Positions 25,725-33,759 of a stretch of 64,000 nucleotides of DNA are shown here, piece by piece. The position numbers and the translations under genes are program-made. Below the pieces are notes generated by a model that ran no database searches, was not told the DNA's origin, and worked only from the letters and a program-made list of their open reading frames with translations. This DNA comes from Alicyclobacillus acidiphilus NBRC 100859 (GTDB lineage Bacteria > Bacillota > Bacilli > Alicyclobacillales > Alicyclobacillaceae): contig NZ_BCQI01000010.1 in NCBI RefSeq assembly GCF_001544355.1, positions 1 through 64,000 on the forward strand, given 5' to 3'. Within the stretch, counting starts at the first letter, position 1, and every line of letters begins with the position of its first letter.

Positions 25725-27654
25725 GAACGTCATTCGGCAAAAGCGCCTCTACCTCGGCTATGTCGCTTCGTGCAGCGTGTCGGTGATGACCTTGTTCCTG
25801 TTCATGAACGTCGCGTACAATCCCGCCGTCGTTCACGGCTTCATGCCAAGTGCCGCGCGTGTCATTATGCTCGCCAGCGGCTGGATTGTCGGCTTGTTTT
25901 CCGTGTTCTTCATTTTTTACTTCCATGCCGCGATGCTCCGACTGCGTGGGCAGGAGTTTGGCGTCCTACAGGTGCTTGGCACCACGCCCAAACAGCTCGG
26001 GCGCATGGTGATGCTGGAGAGCGTTCTGGCGGACGGCGTTGCGCTCGGGTGCGGGCTCCTGCTGGGCCTTCTGTTCACCAAGCTGTTTCTGCTGATTCTC
26101 GGCGATTTGATGGCGCTTCCGAGTGAAATCCCGTTCGCTGCGCCAGCGAGATCGTGGCTGCTTACTTGCGTGGTCTTCATCCTGATCTTCGCGTTCGAAG
26201 CGTACTTGATGGCGTCGCGGATACGAAGGCGCGGGCCCAAAGAATTGATTGTCGGCAAGCGATCCCGCCAGAAGCCGCCGCGTCCTTCCATCCTGTTGTC
26301 GCTGCTCGGCATCCTGCTGCTCGCCCTCGGCTACTATTTGGCCATTGCGCGCAGCATACAGACGCTCGCCAGCCTGATTGGCCTGCTCGTCATCATCGCG
26401 TTGGTGATTGCGGGAACGTATCTCGTCTACACGCAGGGACTGGTGTGGCTGCTCATGTACTTGCGCCGCCGCGTGCAAAGCGGCGTCAGCGTTCTGATTG
26501 TCAGCCGCCTCGCGCATCGCATGAAAGATCACGCCAGGGCGCTCACCGTGATCTCCACGCTGTCCGCCGTCGTGATGACGGCATCGGCATCGCAGTTGGG
26601 GCTCCTGTCCGTTCTCAAGCAGGGCGAGGCCATACGCGAACCGTTTGCGGTCATGACCTGGACGAACAGCGCTCATCCCCTTGCCCTGGCACCAAGGCAA
26701 ATCACGCAAAAGCTCCAAGCCGCCGGCGCTGGTGTCACCATGCAGTTGACAGGCACCGCACTGGAGGGCAGTCTGCAACAGCCCAGTGCCGCGAAAGGCA
26801 CGCGTTCGGTGACGGTTGTCTCGGCATCCACCTTTGAGGATTTTGTCGACGCGATCCGATCCCATGGCGCGGACAGAGGCGCCTCGTATCCGAATGTCCC
26901 TCATCTCAAGCCAGGGCATGCATTGTATGTGGCGAGCTTTCCCCTGATGACGCCGACCCAGTTTCACTCCACGCCCACAACATTGCGCGTCGGGACTGCC
27001 GACGAGGAGCCCCTCGTGGTCGACGGGCAGATCAATGAACGAACGTTCAATTTCGGCACCACTGCGGTCAGCGACTACGTGTTGATTGTCTCCGATCCTG
27101 ATTTTCACCAACTCGCCGCCAAAGCGCCGAAGGATTCGGTATGGGCGGTGCACGGCTGGATGGCCAGCGACAGGGCTCGCGCGTCGTCCGCCTTCGGCAC
27201 GCAACTGCCGAGTTCCCAGGTATCGGTCGTCGAACCGACGGACGTCAGCACGCTGCGCCTGTTCTCGACGATGATCTTTGCAGGGATGTTTATCTCCCTG
27301 ATGATGCTGCTCGCCTGCGGCAACACGATCTACTTCCGACTCTTGAACAATCAGGCGGAGGATAGAGTCCAGTTTCGCGCGCTGCGCCGGACCGGCATCA
27401 CGCACAGGGAACTCGGCCGCGTTCTGACCGTCGAGTTCAGCGTCCTGTTCTTCTTGCCCTTTCTGCTCGCCGTGTTGCATACGATCGCGGCCGTGATCGA
27501 CTACCGTCACGTGTTGATGGTCCCCGGCCGGCTGTGGCCGATGTGTCTCGCCGTCATGCTGGTCTATTTCGGGTTCATGATTATCTACTTCGTGATCGCC
27601 CGCTTCACGTATCCCCGGCAACTGCGAATCGACCAACCGAATCGCACCCGATAG
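25699..27654 (+). CDS. BceB-type ABC transporter permease with large extracellular domain
   Basis: 651 residues. About ten membrane helices are arranged as one, then three, then two around residue 200-290, a soluble extracellular domain of roughly 200 residues (about 305-520), and a final FtsX-like block of three or four helices. This is the topology of BceB/VraG permeases, which bind lipid II-cycle antibiotics such as bacitracin or lantibiotics and signal to the kinase. It starts with TTG after CTGGAGGTG inside the end of the ATPase gene. No antibiotic biosynthesis gene is nearby, so the role is probably resistance. Confidence 0.88.
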   Translation: MTFGQLVRKNVIRQKRLYLGYVASCSVSVMTLFLFMNVAYNPAVVHGFMPSAARVIMLASGWIVGLFSVFFIFYFHAAMLRLRGQEFGVLQVLGTTPKQLGRMVMLESVLADGVALGCGLLLGLLFTKLFLLILGDLMALPSEIPFAAPARSWLLTCVVFILIFAFEAYLMASRIRRRGPKELIVGKRSRQKPPRPSILLSLLGILLLALGYYLAIARSIQTLASLIGLLVIIALVIAGTYLVYTQGLVWLLMYLRRRVQSGVSVLIVSRLAHRMKDHARALTVISTLSAVVMTASASQLGLLSVLKQGEAIREPFAVMTWTNSAHPLALAPRQITQKLQAAGAGVTMQLTGTALEGSLQQPSAAKGTRSVTVVSASTFEDFVDAIRSHGADRGASYPNVPHLKPGHALYVASFPLMTPTQFHSTPTTLRVGTADEEPLVVDGQINERTFNFGTTAVSDYVLIVSDPDFHQLAAKAPKDSVWAVHGWMASDRARASSAFGTQLPSSQVSVVEPTDVSTLRLFSTMIFAGMFISLMMLLACGNTIYFRLLNNQAEDRVQFRALRRTGITHRELGRVLTVEFSVLFFLPFLLAVLHTIAAVIDYRHVLMVPGRLWPMCLAVMLVYFGFMIIYFVIARFTYPRQLRIDQPNRTR

Positions 27655-28064
27655 CCGATCCGGGTTCGGCCGGGCGGCGGGACAGCGGGACGGTGCCAGC
27701 CAGTTGGCGAGGTCTCGCTGTCCGCCCGGATGTTGGCGGACACGTGTCAACTCACGTAAAAATCTTACCGAACATGAATGGCTAACTCGTTTAAATATTT
27801 AACCCACTCCCTAATCCTTTCGAAGGATGAGTGGGAGGGGTGAATGGCCGAAGAATAGAGGGGAGGAGTGAAGCGGCTTCCCTGTTGTCCTGCCCGTGGG
27901 GCTTTTGGGTAACCGTTTGACCACCTTCCCTTTGCTTCAATCCATGGAGCGGGTTCGGGCACCACAGGGCAATACCCTTTCGGTAAGATGTTAGCCGAGC
28001 GATCACGGGGCATTGTCGTCTGGGAACCAGTATGGTACACTATAAGTCGCTTCGTTTACCATGC
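27655..28064. other. 410-bp gene-free region with a stem-loop
   Basis: No convincing ORF on either strand. A 13-bp stem-loop lies at 27803-27835: CCCACTC pairs with GAGTGGG and, inside, ATCCTT with AAGGAT, with a 4-base bulge on the left side. It could end the transporter transcript, though no T tract follows it. The right end holds the promoter of the tRNA gene. Confidence 0.6.
28013..28041 (+). promoter_or_regulatory. promoter of the CAU tRNA gene
   Basis: TTGTCG at 28013-28018, a 17-base spacer, and TACACT at 28036-28041, about 24 bases before the tRNA 5' end. Confidence 0.6.
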
Positions 28065-28141
<77 letters not shown>

Positions 28142-28161
28142 ACCAACACAGCTTCGGTTCG

Positions 28162-28191
28162 AAAATCCCTTGAGAGATCGGGGGATTTTTT
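28162..28191 (+). terminator. terminator after the CAU tRNA
   Basis: 8-bp stem AAAATCCC (28162-28169) and GGGATTTT with a 12-base loop, ending in a T run. It lies 20 bases after the tRNA CCA end. Confidence 0.85.
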
Positions 28192-28372
28192 AATTCCAAC
28201 CGGGGAATGTGATAAGGAAGTTACAATTAAGACCGCAGAGGCTGTGATGCCTTTCGAGGACCCACTCGAAAGCGAGTCCCGATTGTTTTGCGATGCTTCG
28301 TAGGGTCTTCGGGTCAAGATCGTCTTCCGGATGGGGTACAGTTACCTTGCCCGATTTGGAATTTGTGTACAT
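28190..28372 (-). pseudogene. HicA-like toxin remnant (N-terminal half missing)
   Basis: The 60-codon frame reads MYTNSKSGKVTVPHPEDDLD, then PKTLRSIAKQSGL. This matches the C-terminal half of HicA mRNA-interferase toxins (xGxVTVPHPxxDLxxGTLxxILKQAGL). The N-terminal half, including the conserved RGSHH catalytic-His segment, is missing, and a stop codon lies in frame just upstream of the ATG. The last 27 residues do not resemble HicA, and no HicB antitoxin gene is visible. I read it as a decayed toxin next to a tRNA gene. Confidence 0.5.
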
Positions 28373-28423
28373 CGCACTTATTATAAAATAGGGTTACTTT
28401 GGGTGCTCAGGAGACGACAAATC

Positions 28424-29209
28424 ATGAACGATGTCACCACGCTGTTTCGAACCAGAATCGGTGTCCCAACAACTGAACGCGTGGCTTTTGAGAACTTGGA
28501 TATGATGCTTGAAAAGACCGCTAGATCGATCCCATTTGAAAATTTGCGTGTCATACAAAACGCGACAACGAATATTACACCTGGCAATTTGGTCGATAAG
28601 ATCCTTCATCGACACGAGGGCGGCTTGTGTTATGAATTAAATACTCTCTTTTATCTGGTCTTAGTTGAAAATGGATTGGATGCGAACCTCGTCCGTGGCA
28701 TTGTCTATGACCACGCCGCTCAACAGTGGAGTAAATCTGGGAAAACGCACGTAACGATCATCGTAACGCACGATGGTCAACGATATCTGGTTGATACTGG
28801 ATTTGGCGGTAACCTGCCGCTGAAACCTGTGCCGTTGCGTGGGGATATTGTTAAATCGAACAATGGGGAATTCAGGGTAGAAAAGGCGAACAGCGAGTAT
28901 GGCAATTATGTTTTGTCCATGAAGTTAAAACATAAGGATGACGATTGGAAACTTGGCTATGCTTTCGATTCCGAAAAAGTCATGAAGGATTTTTCAGAGC
29001 TTGATGAAATACAAAAAGTGATATTGGAGCATCCGGCCTCACCTTTTAACAAGAGACGGTTGGTGACCAGACTTACAGAACGAGGAAACATCGTTCTAAC
29101 GGATACTTCGTTTACGGAGAGAGTCGATGGAGACGTGCGAAAAATCGAGATCGACAACATAATGTTTGAGGAACTTCTTAGGGACAAATTTGGCATGGAG
29201 AGTCACTGA
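28424..29209 (+). CDS. arylamine N-acetyltransferase
   Basis: 261 residues. The cysteine-protease-like triad of NAT enzymes is present: C69 in RHEGGLCYELN, H109 in KTHVTIIV and D124 in VDTGFGG. The enzyme moves acetyl from acetyl-CoA to aromatic amines or hydrazines. ATG 28424 follows AGGAG; the open frame extends to 28331 without family similarity. Base composition is clearly more AT-rich than its neighbours, and the gene sits between two tRNA genes beside a toxin remnant, which suggests horizontal acquisition. Confidence 0.9.
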   Translation: MNDVTTLFRTRIGVPTTERVAFENLDMMLEKTARSIPFENLRVIQNATTNITPGNLVDKILHRHEGGLCYELNTLFYLVLVENGLDANLVRGIVYDHAAQQWSKSGKTHVTIIVTHDGQRYLVDTGFGGNLPLKPVPLRGDIVKSNNGEFRVEKANSEYGNYVLSMKLKHKDDDWKLGYAFDSEKVMKDFSELDEIQKVILEHPASPFNKRRLVTRLTERGNIVLTDTSFTERVDGDVRKIEIDNIMFEELLRDKFGMESH

Positions 29210-29234
29210 GCCAGAATTCATTTCGCTATGAAAG

Positions 29235-30299
29235 CTAAGACGTGGTCTCCGCTGCTTTAAGGTATGCTAAGATTTCCTGCATTTCACTTCGGAAATAGAC
29301 TTCCTCATCGGGGCTCATGTTCGCCTTCGCCAGCGTCAGATAATGCAGCGCCTCGTCTCTTTGGCCTAGGCCGGCGTGTTCGCGCCCGATGTAAAACAGC
29401 GTTCTTGCATCGTTCGGATGATCGTTCAGGTCTCGAAATAACAGTTCCAGGTTACGTTCACACTTCGCTTTCGTGTCTATAGTGGCGGGATCGTATCCGA
29501 AGTGGTTGAACCGAATGCGAACCAAGGGGCGGCGCACATCGGGCGAAGCCGAGTCTTCGACAGACGTTGGAATTTCGTGGATGCGGCGCGTCCAGACAGT
29601 TCTGCCGTCGTTTCGAAACATCCTGGCTGGACCGTTGGGTGTGACACGCCCGCTTACGTAGTTGAGTTGAATGCACAACACGATGGGATTCCACGGACAG
29701 TCGGCGTACAGGCCGGCAACTTCTCTTACGGCAGGCACATCCGGTGTTACAAGAAACTCGTCGGAATCGACCGCGAGCACCCAGTCGCACGAGGAGAGAG
29801 ATAGAGCGAAGTTCCTGGCTTTTGAAAAGTCCTCAACCCAGTCGAAATGGTGAACTTGAATCCCGAAGGATTGTACGATCTCGATGGTGTTATCTGTCGA
29901 TCCGGTGTCAACCACGACGATTTCATCCACTGCGTTTTGCAACGCGCTGAGGCAATTGTAAATTGTCGATTCGCTGTTTTTGGTGAGGATGTTTGCGCTG
30001 ACCGTCGACTTTGGAACTTGCAAGAGTTTCTTTACCCGCTCATCGTCTCTGCCTGGAGGCAGTTCCGCCGCTTGATGACAAGCTTTTTCGAGGTCTGCTG
30101 AAAGCGGATCGAACAACCAGGCGCGTTCGAAGCAAAGCCGGGCAGTTTGTGCACGTTGAAGACCAACTAAAGCGGTACCCAAGAACGCCCATGCTTGTCC
30201 ATCCAGGCGATTATGGGAGATGCGCTCGATACAAGCGTATCTCACGCCATCAAATTGTCGCTTTAGAATCATAGTTTGGATGTCTTCGTTGGATTTCAT
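29235..30299 (-). CDS. family 2 glycosyltransferase with TPR segments
   Basis: About 354 residues. The N-terminal 80 residues are TPR-like (AWAFLGTALVGLQRAQTARLCFERA). A GT-A domain follows from about 100, with SANILTKNSESTI, VVVDTGSTDNT and the metal-binding DSD at 178-180; a second TPR-like part ends the protein (TLFYIGREHAGLGQRDEALHYL). This layout is common in Firmicute SunS/beta-glycosyltransferase relatives of unknown acceptor. I start at 30299 because GGAGG precedes that ATG; the longer frame to 30455 would run through tRNA-Gly. Convergent with the N-acetyltransferase gene. Confidence 0.85.
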   Translation of the reverse strand: MKSNEDIQTMILKRQFDGVRYACIERISHNRLDGQAWAFLGTALVGLQRAQTARLCFERAWLFDPLSADLEKACHQAAELPPGRDDERVKKLLQVPKSTVSANILTKNSESTIYNCLSALQNAVDEIVVVDTGSTDNTIEIVQSFGIQVHHFDWVEDFSKARNFALSLSSCDWVLAVDSDEFLVTPDVPAVREVAGLYADCPWNPIVLCIQLNYVSGRVTPNGPARMFRNDGRTVWTRRIHEIPTSVEDSASPDVRRPLVRIRFNHFGYDPATIDTKAKCERNLELLFRDLNDHPNDARTLFYIGREHAGLGQRDEALHYLTLAKANMSPDEEVYFRSEMQEILAYLKAAETTS

Positions 30300-30370
30300 C
30301 GGCAACCTCCGACAGCTTGGTCTCTCAATGGTACCAACTTGCAAGGCGCAAAACCAGTTCGATCCGCTGG

Positions 30371-30399
30371 TTGACATTTGTTTATCTGCCGTGTATAGT
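30371..30399 (+). promoter_or_regulatory. strong SigA promoter of tRNA-Gly
   Basis: TTGACA at 30371-30376, a 17-base spacer and TATAGT at 30394-30399; the tRNA starts 20 bases later. This is the best consensus promoter in the window. Confidence 0.85.
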
Positions 30400-30418
30400 G
30401 AATGAGCATCAATTTTGT

Positions 30419-30492
30419 GCGGGTGTAGTTCAATGGTAGAACTCCAGCCTTCCAAGCTGGTAGCGTGGGTTCGATTCCCATCACCCGCTCCA
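30419..30492 (+). tRNA. tRNA-Gly (UCC)
   Basis: 74 nt with encoded CCA. The acceptor is GCGGGTG/CACCCGC, the anticodon loop is CTTCCAA with TCC at 30451-30453, and the T arm is GGTTCGATTCC. It reads GGA codons. Confidence 0.96.
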
Positions 30493-30501
30493 AATGCATT
30501 T

Positions 30502-30527
30502 GAAGGGATCCCAGATGGGGTCCCTTC
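30502..30527. terminator. hairpin after tRNA-Gly
   Basis: 11-base arms GAAGGGATCCC (30502-30512) and GGGGTCCCTTC (30517-30527), pairing over almost their full length with a 4-base loop, 10 bases after the tRNA. No T run follows, so it is a probable but not classic terminator. Confidence 0.6.
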
Positions 30528-30530
30528 ACT

Positions 30531-30560
30531 GGTTTACAGAGGTTTACAGTGGTTTACAGA
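30531..30560. repeat. three tandem 10-bp repeats GGTTTACAGW
   Basis: GGTTTACAGA, GGTTTACAGT and GGTTTACAGA follow each other without spacers, right after the tRNA-Gly hairpin and just before the hairpin-array region. Confidence 0.9.
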
Positions 30561-30573
30561 GGAATCGCTCCGT

Positions 30574-30875
30574 TTCGGGTGCAGCGGCGGCGAATAAGCG
30601 GCTCGGGGCGGCTTAAGTGTGTCGAATCGTCGCAGTTGCGACAAATAAGCGGTCCAGCACCGCTTAATGGGCTGGAGCCAGACCATTGCGGGGGCACCTG
30701 GGGCAAATAAGCAGCTTTGGGCCGCTTATTTGCTTTCGATCCCGCCGCTTCGCCGAAATAAGCGGCCTTGGGCCGCCTAATTGCCCGCGCCCCCTTGCCA
30801 GCCTCCGCGCCCCCTGCCAGCCTCCGCGGCTCTGCCCGCGATCCCCTGGCCGCCTGCCGCGATCGCGCCGCTGCA
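30574..30875. repeat. hairpin-array repeat, copy 1 (TAAGCGG/CCGCTTA)
   Basis: A non-coding, GC-rich unit of about 300 bp that recurs at 30925-31208. It holds four stem-loops built on the same words: TAAGC/GCTTA (30595-30615), TAAGCGGT/ACCGCTTA (30646-30666, perfect 8 bp, 5-base loop), CAAATAAGC/GCTTATTTG (30704-30732, perfect 9 bp) and TAAGCGGCC/GGCCGCCTA (30759-30779, one mismatch). A further perfect stem GTCGCA/TGCGAC lies at 30629-30642. The tail is low-complexity CCGCGCCCCC-type sequence and carries a 21-bp insertion relative to copy 2. Confidence 0.9.
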
Positions 30876-30924
30876 CGATTCCGGGCGAAGGAGGCGGCGG
30901 CCATCGTGATCGCGCCGCTGCACG

Positions 30925-31208
30925 ATTCCGGGTGCAGCGGCGGCGAATAAGCGGCCCGGGGCGGCTTAAGTGTGTCGAATCGTCGCAGTTGCGACAAATA
31001 AGCGGTCCAGCACCGCTTAATGGGTTGAAGCCAGGCCATTGCGGGGGCACCTGGGGCAAATAAGCAGCTTTGGGCCGCTTATTTGCTTTCGATCCCGCCG
31101 CTTCGCCGAAATAAGCGGCCTTGGGCCACCTAATTGCCCGCGCCCCCTTGCCAGCCTCCGCGGCTCTGCCCGCGCCCCCTGGCCGCCTGCCGCGATCGCG
31201 CCGCTGCA
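30925..31208. repeat. hairpin-array repeat, copy 2
   Basis: Direct repeat of 30574-30875 at an offset of 353 bp (332 bp after the 21-bp difference near the end), with only a few base changes by eye. The same four TAAGCGG-based stem-loops are kept. Between the copies, 30876-30924 holds GC-rich sequence that repeats CGCGCCGCTGCACGATTCCGGG. Apparent long ORFs through both copies translate to repetitive Arg/Pro/Ala-rich peptides and are very unlikely to be genes. Confidence 0.9.
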
Positions 31209-31322
31209 AGTCTCTTTTCATACCTTCAACGCCCCCGTCCCGCCCGCCGCTTGTCACGCAAAGGCACTCGCCTTCGTCAAATGATTGTGAATTCATAATC
31301 TTTGGAAAAGGGGTCTTGCGGA

Positions 31323-32111
31323 ATGGTAAAGCGCATGGTTGGGATGTTGAAGACTGGAGAGGGCCGATGGAAATCTCGATCCATCGTGGCTGCCGGAACC
31401 GCGGTGCTGTCCTTGGGCATGTTCGCGGGCACGGCATGGGCGATGGGGGAGCCGGAGAGCACCAGCAGCGGGATGGAGGTATTGGAGCCGAATACCGTAA
31501 CGGTCGAAGGTGTCGCGTCAGAAGCCATCACGAATCCGGTGACGGATATCAGCTATTCGATGACGATCACGGATACTTCGGTAAAAGCGGAGATGAAGGA
31601 TGTGACCACACTGGAGCAGCACGTGAAAACGGCGCTCAAGCAGGACGGTATTACGGGTGACGATATCCTGTTTTCGCCTCCGACGTTTTCTGCCGAAAAT
31701 GGGGCGCAGATCGTGCTGCAGTTGAACGTGATCGTCCCGAAGAACGGCGAAGTGTCGAACGTGGTAGAAAGCTTGGGAGGTTATAATCCAAACTTCGTAC
31801 AGAATAATTACATGAGTGAACAGGCGGTACCGCTTAATCCCGCGACGCTGTGGCCGGCGCTCTATCAGGCGGCCTTGGACAACGCGCGGACCCAGGCGAT
31901 CACGTTGGCGAGCCAAGCAGATGAGCAGCTCGGGTCCGTGATCGCCCTCTCCACCGTATCTCCAAATGGCGTGGCGCCTCAGCTGTCGGGGCCGTACCCG
32001 TCAAGTCCGGCCGTCGCAGGGATGCAGCTTGTGTACACGAACGGGACCCAGGCTGGCCAGGTCATGGCGCAACTCTACGTGACGTACGCGCTCGTTGCGC
32101 GCAATTCGTAA
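31323..32111 (+). CDS. exported SIMPL-domain (DUF541) protein
   Basis: About 262 residues. A Sec signal peptide (basic start, hydrophobic core VAAGTAVLSLGMFAGTAWA) with likely cleavage after residue 41 is followed by a SIMPL domain: TVTVEGVASEAITNPVTDISYSM near the start, an ALDNARTQAITLASQADEQLG helix and a final QLYVTYAL strand. SIMPL proteins are periplasmic or surface proteins of poorly known function. ATG 31323 is preceded by AAAAGGGG. It faces the carboxylesterase gene convergently across about 110 bp with no obvious terminator. Confidence 0.75.
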   Translation: MVKRMVGMLKTGEGRWKSRSIVAAGTAVLSLGMFAGTAWAMGEPESTSSGMEVLEPNTVTVEGVASEAITNPVTDISYSMTITDTSVKAEMKDVTTLEQHVKTALKQDGITGDDILFSPPTFSAENGAQIVLQLNVIVPKNGEVSNVVESLGGYNPNFVQNNYMSEQAVPLNPATLWPALYQAALDNARTQAITLASQADEQLGSVIALSTVSPNGVAPQLSGPYPSSPAVAGMQLVYTNGTQAGQVMAQLYVTYALVARNS

Positions 32112-32220
32112 TTTTGCGCGGCCAGGAGCGGCCAGGAAGGCTGGGCTTCGATCTCGTGCCAAGGCGGCCTCCTGAATGCTTCAGTCTCTGTCCGACACTG
32201 CAGGCGGCCCGATCGGGACT

Positions 32221-33729
32221 TTACCTGTGCTGGAGCACTCGCTCCCAGACTTCGCGTTCTTTACCATATGGATCGTTCTCAAGACGCGTCTGCGTATCGA
32301 ATACCATGGTTGGGCGCTCCGTCATATTGTAGCGGGGCCACTCGGGGATGGCTGCGTGATTCGGATTTCCGCGATGTGCGAACGCAATCCAGGACTGGTG
32401 CATTTCGTTCGCCAAGCGCGCCCGATCCGGCGACGATCCGGTCAATTGCTCAATGGCTGGGTCGCTGATTGTGTTGAAGACAAACGGCAGTTCCATCGCA
32501 TGCGCGGCTTTATAAATCCCGCCGGCCGCCGTGCTTTGCCAGTCAAAGCGATACACCCACATGGGATGTCGCTCGGCTTGGTAGGCGGCCAGGATTTGAA
32601 TCGGCAGCGCGAAGACGGCGTATGAGCCCAGTTGTGTGAGCCGATCCACGAGCGCCAAGCCGCTCGCTCCTTCGACGTAGAACGCCCGAAGTTCTGGTGC
32701 GATGGGGCCCCACAGATGTTCGAACGCTTGGATGAGGGCGTGATCGTCCGGCATATTGCGCCATCGATCATCGTTGGCGGTCCACAGGGTCAACTCGTTC
32801 AGATTGCAGCCAATTAGGGTAGGTACCGAATGGATCGATCCGCTCGTCAAGCTCTCCAGCAAGGTCTGTTTGATGGACACGCCGTCGACCATCGGGCGCC
32901 AGCGCATCATCGGGCTCTGGCTGATCGATTGGGAGGCTTGGACAAGCGCCTCGGCAGGCGCGTCGAGCAACGCTTGTATGTTTCCGTCTTCGAGTCCGAG
33001 ATTGTGCAAGATTTCCCGCGTTCTGGCGGCAGCCGTCGCCGCGTCGCAAGCCTGCAGGCCGCCTAATGGCAGGCCGCTTTCCAAAATGGCTTGCTGAAAC
33101 AGGCCGCGGGCCTGCGGCATGGTCATCAGCGTCCCGATGCTCATCGCTCCCGCGGACTCGCCGAACACGGTGACGCGATTGGGATCGCCGCCAAACGCCT
33201 CGATGTTGTCGCGCACCCACGCGAGCGCCGCAACTTGGTCAAGGATGCCGCAGTTTCCGGATTGCTGGTAGTTGGGTCCGACGTGATCGGCCAAGTAGAG
33301 AAACCCGAACGGACCGAGACGATAGTTGATGGTGACAAGCACGACATCGTTGGCGGCGAACGAGGTGCCGTCGTAGATTCGTTGCTGGCCGCTTCCGGAG
33401 TGGTAGGCGCCGCCATGAATCCATACCATGACAGGGCGGCGTCCGCCGTCCGGCTTCGGCGACCAGATGTTCAAGTAGAGGCAGTCTTCGCTCAACGTCA
33501 GGGATTCTGTTTCGTAGAAGGTGTTGGGCGGTTGCGGGCAAACTCCGCGAAACTGCGTGGTGTCGCGGATGTCATCCCAAGGCTCGGGTGGTTCTGGAGG
33601 CTGAAATCGCAATGGGCCGATGGGCGGCTTTGCGTACGGAATTCCGCGCCACACAAAAATCGAGCCTTGCTGCACACCTTGCACTTTGCCATACCGCGTT
33701 TCGACGACAGGTGATATGGTCGTGGCCAT
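32221..33729 (-). CDS. type B carboxylesterase (p-nitrobenzyl esterase-like)
   Basis: 502 residues, alpha/beta hydrolase. The oxyanion motif HGG is at 105-107, the nucleophile S192 is in VFGESAGAMS, the probable acid is in CNLNELTLW and the probable catalytic His is in KAAHAMELPF. No signal peptide, so it acts in the cytoplasm on esters of unknown identity. The EDCLYLNIWSP signature is typical of the type B class. It lies 30 bases downstream of the membrane protein gene, so the two may be co-transcribed. Confidence 0.92.
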   Translation of the reverse strand: MATTISPVVETRYGKVQGVQQGSIFVWRGIPYAKPPIGPLRFQPPEPPEPWDDIRDTTQFRGVCPQPPNTFYETESLTLSEDCLYLNIWSPKPDGGRRPVMVWIHGGAYHSGSGQQRIYDGTSFAANDVVLVTINYRLGPFGFLYLADHVGPNYQQSGNCGILDQVAALAWVRDNIEAFGGDPNRVTVFGESAGAMSIGTLMTMPQARGLFQQAILESGLPLGGLQACDAATAAARTREILHNLGLEDGNIQALLDAPAEALVQASQSISQSPMMRWRPMVDGVSIKQTLLESLTSGSIHSVPTLIGCNLNELTLWTANDDRWRNMPDDHALIQAFEHLWGPIAPELRAFYVEGASGLALVDRLTQLGSYAVFALPIQILAAYQAERHPMWVYRFDWQSTAAGGIYKAAHAMELPFVFNTISDPAIEQLTGSSPDRARLANEMHQSWIAFAHRGNPNHAAIPEWPRYNMTERPTMVFDTQTRLENDPYGKEREVWERVLQHR

Positions 33730-33759
33730 CGCGATGCTCCTTTCGAATGTCGAACCAGT

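Noticed and set aside
25966-27750. 594-codon open frame on the minus strand
   Set aside because: It is the antisense of the Bce-type permease gene. Its product is rich in His, Arg, Gln and Asp with no domain, while the plus-strand frame has clear membrane helices and conserved order.
30664-31437. 257-codon minus-strand frame through the hairpin arrays
   Set aside because: The product is a repetitive Arg/Pro/Ala-rich peptide created by the duplicated GC-rich repeat; it has no domain and crosses both copies and the SIMPL gene start.
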